Positions 1 to 5,075 of a stretch of 7,668 nucleotides of DNA are shown here, one piece after another (positions within the stretch are counted from its first letter, which is position 1; every line of letters begins with the position of its first letter). A model generated the notes under the pieces. It was not told the DNA's origin, did no database searches, and saw only the letters and a program-made list of their open reading frames with translations. Location: positions 1 to 7,668 of the forward strand of contig RGCY01000055.1 of NCBI GenBank assembly GCA_009918865.1, given 5' to 3'. Both the position numbers and the translations under genes were made by a program. Source of the stretch: Actinomycetota bacterium (GTDB lineage: Bacteria > Actinomycetota > Actinomycetes > S36-B12 > UBA5976).

Positions 1-245
1 AGCACTACGGCTTCAACATCACCGAGCCGGTCTTCAATGGCACGAAAGTCAGGCAGAATCAAATCCACACCGGGTTGAGATTCCTCCGGAAACAGCACAC
101 CACAATCAATGATGAGCAACTTTCCGGAGTGCTCAAAGACCGCCATATTGCGACCCACATCGCCAAGACCACCAAGTGGGATGATGCGTAAACCGCCGGC
201 CGCAAGCGGCTGCGGTGGTGAGAGTTCTGGATGTGCGTGACTCAC
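1..245 (-). CDS. rnj: Ribonuclease J, N-terminal fragment (3' end lies beyond the left edge)
   Basis: RNase J is a metallo-beta-lactamase/beta-CASP ribonuclease with endo- and 5'-exonuclease activity in RNA processing and decay. Only the first 81 codons are present. After a variable, proline-rich start (about residues 1-19), the fragment reads IIPLGGLGDVGRN (21-33), then a strand containing LLIIDCGVLFPEE (43-55) and GVDLILPDF (59-67). This is the standard opening of the RNase J beta-lactamase fold. The zinc-binding HxHxDH motif would follow just past the window edge, so catalytic integrity cannot be judged. The chosen start is GTG at 245-243, which overlaps the dapA stop as GTGA and suggests translational coupling. 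No strong Shine-Dalgarno is seen. The dapA-rnj neighbourhood is conserved in actinobacteria, which supports the call. Confidence 0.9.
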   Translation of the reverse strand, partial: MSHAHPELSPPQPLAAGGLRIIPLGGLGDVGRNMAVFEHSGKLLIIDCGVLFPEESQPGVDLILPDFRAIEDRLGDVEAVV

Positions 246-1138
246 AACTGCACGCCGCCGGCGACGAGGTCTGCACGCAACTGCTCAATTTGCTCTGGTG
301 TTGCGGACACCAGGGGTAGCCGCAAACCACCCACTGGTTCACCGAGTAGCGCAAGTGCTGCCTTGGTCAAAATCACTCCTTGGGTGCGGAACATTCCGGT
401 GAAAATCGGGGTCAATTCATCGTGCACCGATTGCGCTTGGGCAGCGTCTCCGCGGTGATGCGCATCGAGCATCACACGAATGCGCGCGCCAACCACATGG
501 CCCACAACCGACACCACACCAACTGCACCAACTCGCAATAACTGCAACGTGAGGTGGTCGTCTCCGGAGTACCACGCCAAGCCGGTGCTCGCGAGCACCT
601 CAGCCGCCATCGCCACATCACCCTTGGCGTCTTTGTTCGCAACAATCCGCGGATGCTCCGCGAGCACGGCAAATGTGGCCGGTTCGATGGCAACACCCGT
701 GCGAGCGGGGATGTCGTAGAGCATGACCGGCACGTCAGTCGCATCTGCGATTGCAGTGAAGTGGGCAATCAATCCCGTTTGTGGTGGCCGGTTGTAATAA
801 GGAGTGACGATGAGCAAACCGGTTGCACCTGCTTCGCGAGCTGCATGTGCCAATTCGATGCTGTGACGGGTGTCGTTTGTGCCCACGCCAGCAAGCACAT
901 GTGCGTCCGCACCCACTTCAGCAACGACTGCTGCGACCAATTCAGCCTTTTCGGAATCGCTCGTGGTTGGCGATTCACCTGTGGTGCCGTTGATGACCAA
1001 ACCATCGTGACCTTCGGCAACGAGCCGGGCGGCCAGGTGTTTTGCAGCCGCAAGGTCCACCGAACCGTCCGCGGCAAACGGCGTCACCATTGCGGTGAGC
1101 AGTTCCCCAAACGGACGCTGCGGCACACTAGTTGGCAT
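242..1138 (-). CDS. dapA: 4-hydroxy-tetrahydrodipicolinate synthase
   Basis: DapA condenses pyruvate with aspartate semialdehyde in the cytoplasm, the first committed step of diaminopimelate and lysine synthesis. The product is 298 residues, a normal length for this TIM-barrel family. Visible landmarks are GTTGES at 51-56 (substrate-binding threonines), YYN at 114-116, YDIPARTG at 141-148 (catalytic tyrosine 141, carboxylate-binding arginine 146), and NKDAKGD at 168-174, where Lys169 is the expected Schiff-base lysine. The start is ATG at 1138, preceded by a good Shine-Dalgarno, GAGGA at 1151-1147 with 8-base spacing. The gene lies 38 bases downstream of thyX, and its stop overlaps the GTG of rnj by 4 bases, so thyX, dapA and rnj are probably co-transcribed. 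All expected active-site residues are present. Confidence 0.97.
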   Translation of the reverse strand: MPTSVPQRPFGELLTAMVTPFAADGSVDLAAAKHLAARLVAEGHDGLVINGTTGESPTTSDSEKAELVAAVVAEVGADAHVLAGVGTNDTRHSIELAHAAREAGATGLLIVTPYYNRPPQTGLIAHFTAIADATDVPVMLYDIPARTGVAIEPATFAVLAEHPRIVANKDAKGDVAMAAEVLASTGLAWYSGDDHLTLQLLRVGAVGVVSVVGHVVGARIRVMLDAHHRGDAAQAQSVHDELTPIFTGMFRTQGVILTKAALALLGEPVGGLRLPLVSATPEQIEQLRADLVAGGVQL

Positions 1139-1146
1139 CTAGTTAT

Positions 1147-1151
1147 TCCTC
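1147..1151 (-). promoter_or_regulatory. Ribosome binding site of dapA
   Basis: GAGGA reads on the minus strand 8 bases before the dapA ATG. It fixes the start codon. The 38-base thyX-dapA gap (1139-1176) also holds a small inverted repeat, CACAA at 1151-1155 and TTGTG at 1164-1168, whose stem would touch the first base of this site. That structure is short and its effect is uncertain. Confidence 0.7.
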
Positions 1152-1176
1152 ACAATCAACTACTTGTGTTCGACCA

Positions 1177-1932
1177 TCAAGGCGCGACTCTGCCGTTAGC
1201 CACGAATGCGGCATGAGTGAGCGGCATGAGTGCTTGCCACGCCTCTTCGTACTGCTCAGCAACCATCTCAATTTCGCGTTGTGGGAAGGATGGGAATCGC
1301 GAGTCCGGAGATGAGCGGCGCAGCGAAAGGAAGTTCATGAGCGCACGCGCGTTCATCGTCACATAAGCCGATGAGTAAATGGTTAATGGCAGGACGATTC
1401 GCGCAACCTCGCGCGCCACACCTGCTTCTAGCATCTCTTGGTAAGCCGCATATGCCTGTTCACACGAGGCGATGGTGGCACGCGTGACGAGTTCATGTTG
1501 CTCAGCGGTGCCGGCAACAAACTCATAAGCCCCAGGTTTGCCAATTTGCTTTAACGGTCTGTCAGCGCCCGGCACATAGAAAACTGGTTCGAGCACTTTG
1601 TAGCGGCCGCTTTCTTCGTTGTACGAAGCGATGCGATGACGGAAGTGCTCACGCCACACGAAGATTGGTGCGCTGACGAAGAAGGTCAGCGATGAGTGCT
1701 CAAATGGTGAACCGTGGCGGTCGCGCATGAGGTAGTTGATGAGACCTCGGCTGCGCTCAGGGTCGGCGTCAATTTCGTCGAGTGACTGCTCGCCTTTAGT
1801 GCTGACCCGGGCGGCCCAGATGACATCGGCATCACTGGCCGCATGCTTGACCAATTCCACGGTCATATCACTGCGAAAGCGCACCTGGTCTGACTCAACG
1901 GCTGGGGTTGCGGCACTGGTCTCAATGGTCAC
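1177..1932 (-). CDS. thyX: Flavin-dependent thymidylate synthase
   Basis: ThyX methylates dUMP to dTMP using methylenetetrahydrofolate as carbon donor and FAD/NADPH for reduction. The 251-residue product carries the diagnostic ThyX motif RHRIASYNEESGRY at 98-111 (RHR followed by seven residues and Ser108). It also has HGSPFEH at 73-79, a conserved N-terminal block, and NARALMNFLSLR at 194-205, with FPSFPQREIEMVAEQ at 213-227 near the C terminus. The length and the C-terminal form match actinobacterial ThyX. The start is GTG at 1932-1930. There is no properly spaced Shine-Dalgarno, because the GGAGA directly abuts the start. A TANNNT box sits 7 bases upstream of the GTG, so I infer a leaderless transcript. 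A later ATG at codon 23 is possible but would remove a plausible N terminus. dapA follows 38 bases downstream. Confidence 0.96.
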   Translation of the reverse strand: MTIETSAATPAVESDQVRFRSDMTVELVKHAASDADVIWAARVSTKGEQSLDEIDADPERSRGLINYLMRDRHGSPFEHSSLTFFVSAPIFVWREHFRHRIASYNEESGRYKVLEPVFYVPGADRPLKQIGKPGAYEFVAGTAEQHELVTRATIASCEQAYAAYQEMLEAGVAREVARIVLPLTIYSSAYVTMNARALMNFLSLRRSSPDSRFPSFPQREIEMVAEQYEEAWQALMPLTHAAFVANGRVAP

Positions 1933-1944
1933 TCTCCGACCCTA
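1932..1944 (-). promoter_or_regulatory. Putative leaderless promoter of thyX
   Basis: On the minus strand TAGGGT (1944-1939) matches the actinobacterial -10 form TANNNT. Six bases separate it from the thyX GTG at 1932, so transcription would begin at or next to the start codon. No convincing -35 hexamer is visible. The -35 zone overlaps the inverted repeat at 1951-1968, which could therefore affect this promoter. Confidence 0.45.
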
Positions 1945-1950
1945 CCTACG

Positions 1951-1968
1951 AACCGGCCTGAGCCGGTT
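1951..1968. repeat. Perfect 7-bp inverted repeat in the divergent promoter region
   Basis: The sequence AACCGGC-CTGA-GCCGGTT has perfectly complementary 7-base arms and a 4-base centre. It lies between the two putative -10 boxes, on the upstream side of both the thyX promoter and the plus-strand operon promoter. This is the position expected of an operator for a dimeric regulator acting on both. A cruciform or chance palindrome remains possible. No regulator gene is visible in the window. Confidence 0.5.
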
Positions 1969-1994
1969 ACGACAGGCAAGGCCAACTTCCGCGC

Positions 1995-2008
1995 TAGCGT
2001 TGTCTCCC
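1995..2008 (+). promoter_or_regulatory. Putative leaderless promoter of the plus-strand four-gene operon
   Basis: TAGCGT at 1995-2000 fits TANNNT and is followed after 8 bases by the in-frame GTG at 2009. There is no Shine-Dalgarno before that GTG, as expected for a leaderless start. The -35 region is weak. The support comes from position and from the matching arrangement on the thyX side. Confidence 0.35.
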
Positions 2009-2299
2009 GTGTGCGGATGTCTTGTCGTCGCGATCGGCTTAGCGTTCCCCCGAGTGGCGCTGGTCCTGATTGCGCTGCTCAACGACCGGATTGCACAGGC
2101 ATTCAACGGTGGACTACTCCTGCCTTTTCTCGGCTGGCTGATGCTCCCCTACGCCACGCTGACATACGTGTGTATTCACTGGTGGACAGGCACGGTGCAC
2201 GGTTTCGCTTGGTTCTTTGTTGCGCTGGCCTTTCTCGTGGACCTCGGGGCGTACGGTGGCGGTTGGTCACGCCGCCAAGGATTGACCCTGCGCGCATGA
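2009..2299 (+). CDS. Small membrane protein of unknown function (three predicted membrane segments)
   Basis: No function is known to me. The predicted 96-residue protein is almost entirely hydrophobic, with likely membrane segments at about residues 4-24, 34-55 and 64-82. It has polar turns containing LNDRIAQAF (24-32) and WWTGTVHG (58-65), and ends in a short basic tail, GGWSRRQGLTLRA. The frame is supported by this sustained hydrophobic pattern and by the ATGA overlap of its stop with the next gene. The start is uncertain: GTG at 2009 is preferred because a TANNNT box lies 8 bases before it, and TTG at 2000 would add three residues. The open frame extends further upstream, but that part is antisense to thyX and lacks protein-like character. 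From memory, short proteins of similar pattern (early FPRVALVL-like motif, GWLMLPYATL-like motif) occur in other actinobacteria. Confidence 0.75.
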   Translation: MCGCLVVAIGLAFPRVALVLIALLNDRIAQAFNGGLLLPFLGWLMLPYATLTYVCIHWWTGTVHGFAWFFVALAFLVDLGAYGGGWSRRQGLTLRA

Positions 2300-2844
2300 C
2301 CAACGGATTTGTACGCGCTGCGACCTCAGCAGATGCCCAGACCATGACCACAGTGGCACTTGCATCGTGGCCACATGTCGGTGATGCCATTGAGCCTGCC
2401 GCAATGACACAGCAGTGGCAATCACTTCTCGCCCAACCCACTGGAGTAACCGCGCTCGTGGCAACTGACATGGATGTGGTGGTCGGGTGGCTGCTGTTGA
2501 TGGCAGACACGCAGAGCGCGACGGGCGAACAGACTGACACTCCGGGTTCGGTGTTTGAGATTGCTGATGTGGTGGTGCACCCCCATCACCGTAGGCGTGG
2601 TCACGGTAGTCGGCTCATGAACGCCGCAGCGGATATTGCGTTTGCTGACGGCGGCACTGTGCGCGCGTGGTGTCCGCTTGATGACGAAACTCGGCGTGCG
2701 TTCTTGATTGCACATGGACTACAGCCAGATGGTGCATGGCGCGATCTCGTTGCGGATTCAGGCGACACCATCCGAGAAGTTCGACTCGTTGCAGGTGTGG
2801 ACGCGCGCACCAATCACGAGCACACAACCGAAGGCACTGTGTGA
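2296..2844 (+). CDS. GNAT-family N-acetyltransferase
   Basis: A 182-residue protein with the GNAT fold, which transfers an acetyl group from acetyl-CoA to an amine. The substrate cannot be told from sequence. The opening FVRAATSADAQTM (5-17) is the usual first strand and helix. FEIADVVVHPHHRRRGHGSRLM (87-108) is motif A, with the acetyl-CoA pyrophosphate loop RRRGHG at 99-104 and the following helix. RAFLIAHGLQPDG (134-146) corresponds to the late 'F..Y/HGF' motif. The start is ATG at 2296, whose ATGA overlaps the stop of the upstream membrane protein. The AAGGA at 2277-2281 is too distant to be a good Shine-Dalgarno, so coupling by the overlap is likely. The stop overlaps the azlC GTG, placing the enzyme in one transcript with an amino acid exporter. 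The open frame upstream of 2296 overlaps the preceding gene and is not protein-like. Confidence 0.88.
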   Translation: MTNGFVRAATSADAQTMTTVALASWPHVGDAIEPAAMTQQWQSLLAQPTGVTALVATDMDVVVGWLLLMADTQSATGEQTDTPGSVFEIADVVVHPHHRRRGHGSRLMNAAADIAFADGGTVRAWCPLDDETRRAFLIAHGLQPDGAWRDLVADSGDTIREVRLVAGVDARTNHEHTTEGTV

Positions 2845-3554
2845 CCACGAAACCACGCAGCGTCATCATTCGCGATGCAATATCCATTGGAATTGCCGTA
2901 GGCGCATACGCAATCTCATTCGGTGCCTTAGGCACCACGAGTGGGCTCACGGTGTTACAGACCCAACTGTTGTCGCTACTGCTGTTCAGTGGCGCATCGC
3001 AATTCGCGGTGGTGTCGATTGTGGGCGCGGGCGGAAATCCTGCATCGGCGTGGGCGTCGAGCGCGTTGCTGGGTATGCGCAATGGGCTATATGGATTGCG
3101 GTTGGCGCCGCTATTAGGCGCGAGTGGCTGGCGCAAACCTTTCGCAGCACATTTGACGATTGATGAATCCACTGCCATGGCACTTGCAAACGATGACCCG
3201 GCCGACAGCAGTCACCGCGGAGCGCGCACTGGTTTTTGGGCAACCGGATTGAGTGTGTTTGTCTTTTGGAACACCGCAACCTTGCTCGGCGCAGTTGCGG
3301 GCAGCCATATTTCAGACCCGCGAGTGTTCGGGCTCGATGCAGCCATTCCCGCAGGTTTTGCCGCGCTTGTTGCACCACGCCTAACCACAAGCCTCACGCG
3401 CGGGTTGGCGTTGGTGTGTGCTGTGGTGGCAGTTGCCGTGACGCCATCGGTGCGACCAGGGGTGCCAGTCTTGATTGCTGCGCTCATCGCCTTGACTACC
3501 GCGATGAAGTTCGGTGAGCCCATTCCACCCACGACTGAAGATGTTTCATCATGA
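2841..3554 (+). CDS. azlC: AzlC-family branched-chain amino acid exporter, large subunit
   Basis: The AzlC/AzlD pair exports branched-chain amino acids and analogues across the cytoplasmic membrane. The 237-residue product is a multispanning membrane protein of usual AzlC length. The family signature LLSLLLFSGASQFAVVSIVG (43-62) is present, followed by GMRNGLYGLRLAPLL (78-92) and the LTIDES motif (105-110) that is typical of AzlC. Hydrophobic segments lie near residues 12-33, 40-63, 133-155, 165-178, 186-201 and 206-222. The start is GTG at 2841, supported by a GAAGG ribosome binding site at 2830-2834 with 6-base spacing, and by the GTGA overlap with the GNAT stop. The stop overlaps the azlD ATG by 4 bases. 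Substrate choice among amino acids is inferred from the family only. Confidence 0.93.
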   Translation: MTTKPRSVIIRDAISIGIAVGAYAISFGALGTTSGLTVLQTQLLSLLLFSGASQFAVVSIVGAGGNPASAWASSALLGMRNGLYGLRLAPLLGASGWRKPFAAHLTIDESTAMALANDDPADSSHRGARTGFWATGLSVFVFWNTATLLGAVAGSHISDPRVFGLDAAIPAGFAALVAPRLTTSLTRGLALVCAVVAVAVTPSVRPGVPVLIAALIALTTAMKFGEPIPPTTEDVSS

Positions 3555-3868
3555 CCGCCAACTGGGCAGCCGTGTTGGGCTCATGTGCCATTGCTTACGC
3601 CATCAAACTAAGTGGCCATCTCGTGCCTCATCGAGTGCTACAGCGTCCGCTTGTGCGTGCAAGTGCAGCGCTCTTTCCTGTGGCTCTGCTAAGTGCACTG
3701 ATGGCGATGCAAACCTTGACGACTAAAGGAGCAATTGAGGTTGATGCGCGGATTCCAGCCATGGCCGCAGCGGCGTTGGCGTTGAGGGCCCGTTGGCCCT
3801 TCATCGCCGTCGTGGCAGTTGCTGCGGTGGTCGCAGCAGGCGTGCGCGCCCTTGGCTGGATGAGTTAA
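3551..3868 (+). CDS. azlD: AzlD-family branched-chain amino acid exporter, small subunit
   Basis: AzlD is the small membrane partner of AzlC, and both are needed for export in studied pairs. The 105-residue protein has the expected length and three to four hydrophobic segments at about residues 5-20, 37-54, 68-79 and 84-99. LFPVALLSALMAMQTL (41-56) and the RIPAMAAAALALRARWPF stretch (67-84) match AzlD layout, including the usual small-residue-rich third helix and the following basic turn. The ATG overlaps the azlC stop as ATGA, which supports coupled translation and equal output. It is the last gene of the plus-strand operon; its TAA is at 3866-3868. A GC-rich 6-bp hairpin lies inside the coding sequence at 3784-3801 with no clear role. 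Confidence 0.93.
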   Translation: MTANWAAVLGSCAIAYAIKLSGHLVPHRVLQRPLVRASAALFPVALLSALMAMQTLTTKGAIEVDARIPAMAAAALALRARWPFIAVVAVAAVVAAGVRALGWMS

Positions 3869-3922
3869 CGCAACCTCTGCCAAGTGCAGCCGGGTCATGT
3901 CAGCGTCGCAGTGACCAACAGG

Positions 3923-3948
3923 CGTGCACCTAAAAGTCTCACTGCACG
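3923..3948. terminator. Weak inverted repeat in the convergent gap (possible terminator)
   Basis: CGTGCA (3923-3928) pairs perfectly with TGCACG (3943-3948), with one further G-U pair and a 14-base loop. It lies 54 bases after the azlD stop and could end the plus-strand operon. There is no T-run after it on the plus strand, and the loop is large, so intrinsic termination is doubtful. Confidence 0.25.
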
Positions 3949-3951
3949 TCA

Positions 3952-3978
3952 GTTCTCGAGGATGCTTTGCATCAGAAC
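3952..3978 (-). terminator. Bulged hairpin just after the collagen/pentapeptide gene (possible terminator)
   Basis: On the minus strand GTTCTGATGC, loop AAA, GCATC, a 4-base bulge and AGAAC give ten base pairs in two blocks, starting four bases after the TAA of the secreted protein gene. It could stabilise the 3' end or terminate transcription. There is no adjacent T-run, so it is not a classical intrinsic terminator. It may work from either strand in this convergent region. Confidence 0.35.
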
Positions 3979-3982
3979 AACA

Positions 3983-4981
3983 TTAAATGTGCCTGAAACA
4001 TCCGTTTTCGAACGACCACCCTGCTGGCAGCGCCTTAGGTGTCCCGTGAAAACCACAGAGCGCGTCAGCGGCATTCCATGCACCTGGAATTGACCACACG
4101 TTGAGGGTCTTAATGGTTGCACCGTCAATGTTCACGTTCACACCCCGAGCAGCTGTCCAACGGATGGCTATCACAAAATCACCCAAATCGCTGCCCTCAA
4201 GATTCCAGCCGCCAAATGCTGGACTTTCACAACCGGCAGACACCGGGCAGTAATCAGCGAGGTCGTACAACGTCAATCGCGAAACCTTAACTCCACTGAG
4301 ATTTACATCAGCCGACTTGTCGTTTTGCTGAATTTGAATCTCTGGAGCTGAGATTCCACTCAGGTTCAGATGATCAATGTGATTGCGCTGGAGCACGAGC
4401 CCACCAAGAGATTGATTGGCAAGCGACATTCCTGTGAGGTCGGAAGTCACAAAATTCAACGACTCGATTGAACGGGCTGAGCTCAGGCTTGCACCTGAGA
4501 AATCAGAGTTCGCGATTGACAAGTTCCCAATTTTTGCGTCAGTCCAATCGGATGAACGGAAGTCACCTTGCAGATTGCTGTAGCTAATTGACCAATCAAT
4601 GTGGCAGTCGCGCATAAAGTTGTAGGCGTTAAATTGAAGGGCTGAAGGGGTACACCGAGTGGCGTCCGCGGCCGCCTTTGCGAATGCGGTCGGGTCCAAA
4701 GTGGCCGCAACTCCAGGCTCGCCCTGCGGCCCCTGTTCACCTTGCGGACCCTGATCTCCCTGGAGGCCCGGGTTTCCTTGTGGACCTTGTGGCAGCGCAA
4801 CAGCAATTTCCGATCGCCTGCACTCACCGGAATTTGCTAAGCGCAAGTACCCCGCGCGAGTGCGGCACCACTGCTCATCTGAACCAGAGGAGCCCCCAGA
4901 TGCCCACACAAGGCCACTCGCGGCCAAAACCCCAGCGGTCAAACCGATGACAATTGAACTTGATGTGAATTGCAGTTTCAT
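3983..4981 (-). CDS. Secreted protein with collagen-like stalk and pentapeptide-repeat beta-helix
   Basis: A 332-residue protein of unknown function, probably exported. Residues 1-27 form a signal peptide with VWA before a likely cleavage at 27/28. Residues 38-64 contain C39 and C54 in the pattern WCRTRAGYLRL...GECRRSEIA, a motif often seen just ahead of collagen-like repeats in actinobacterial surface proteins. Eight G-X-Y triplets follow (66-89). From 141 to 207 a large nonpolar residue recurs every five positions (F141, W146, I151, I156, F161, L166, then I172, F177, L182, L187, L192, L197, I202, L207). This is the signature of a pentapeptide-repeat beta-helix, and weaker coils follow to about 295. 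Eight cysteines (39, 54, 110, 126, 245, 251, 309, 328) could form disulfides outside the cell. The start is ATG at 4981, fixed by an excellent Shine-Dalgarno; the longer open frame to 5104 overlaps dapB and has no such site. Surface or matrix role is inference. Confidence 0.88.
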   Translation of the reverse strand: MKLQFTSSSIVIGLTAGVLAASGLVWASGGSSGSDEQWCRTRAGYLRLANSGECRRSEIAVALPQGPQGNPGLQGDQGPQGEQGPQGEPGVAATLDPTAFAKAAADATRCTPSALQFNAYNFMRDCHIDWSISYSNLQGDFRSSDWTDAKIGNLSIANSDFSGASLSSARSIESLNFVTSDLTGMSLANQSLGGLVLQRNHIDHLNLSGISAPEIQIQQNDKSADVNLSGVKVSRLTLYDLADYCPVSAGCESPAFGGWNLEGSDLGDFVIAIRWTAARGVNVNIDGATIKTLNVWSIPGAWNAADALCGFHGTPKALPAGWSFENGCFRHI

Positions 4982-4984
4982 AAA

Positions 4985-4991
4985 CCCCTCC
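4985..4991 (-). promoter_or_regulatory. Strong ribosome binding site of the collagen/pentapeptide gene
   Basis: GGAGGGG on the minus strand lies just before the ATG at 4981, with the GGAGG core 5 bases away. It is the strongest ribosome binding site in the window and decides the start in favour of the signal peptide form. It partly overlaps the first copy of a 9-base direct repeat. Confidence 0.85.
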
Positions 4992-5031
4992 GTGGCATGA
5001 CCAAAGAAGGCTAGACCCACAACCGTGGCAT
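4990..5031. repeat. Two copies of the 9-base direct repeat CCGTGGCAT in the leader region
   Basis: CCGTGGCAT occurs at 4990-4998 and again at 5023-5031, 33 bases apart from start to start. This is close to three helical turns. Both copies are in the 94-base gap between dapB and the secreted protein gene (4982-5075). They could bind a regulator on the same DNA face, or be chance. I see no convincing -35/-10 pair there; TAGCCT (minus, 5013-5008) is a possible -10. Confidence 0.35.
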
Positions 5032-5040
5032 TTATGTCAG

Positions 5041-5054
5041 GACACAATCGTGTC
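5041..5054 (-). terminator. Short hairpin downstream of dapB (weak terminator candidate)
   Basis: GACAC (5041-5045) pairs with GTGTC (5050-5054) around a 4-base loop, 21 bases past the dapB stop on the minus strand. Five base pairs and no T-run make it weak. It may only mark the end of the pnp-pepR-dapB unit, or readthrough into the secreted protein gene may occur. Confidence 0.2.
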
Positions 5055-5075
5055 GTGCAGCAACGTGCGAGAGTC

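Noticed and set aside
495..520. Possible non-standard lysine motif in DapA (Asn before the catalytic lysine)
   Set aside because: The residue before the Schiff-base lysine varies in this family, and the other active-site residues are intact, so I do not regard it as a defect. The stated motif lies at residues 168-174, encoded near 615-637.
554..1216. A 220-codon open frame on the plus strand opposite dapA
   Set aside because: It is fully antisense to a well-supported dapA, begins without a ribosome binding site, is rich in Cys, His and Arg, and resembles no family. It is a shadow of dapA codon structure.
1736..2008. Upstream extension of the small membrane protein frame
   Set aside because: This part is antisense to the start of thyX and to the divergent promoter region, and its translation lacks the hydrophobic pattern seen after 2009.
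2615..3390. Minus-strand open frames opposite the GNAT and azlC genes
   Set aside because: They overlap strongly supported plus-strand genes, have biased Arg/Pro/Thr composition and no recognisable motif.
4738..4784. Tandem DNA repeat or CRISPR-like array in the Gly-rich stretch
   Set aside because: The repetition is the nine-base coding period of G-X-Y collagen triplets within an open frame. There are no spacers, and the units are too short for CRISPR.
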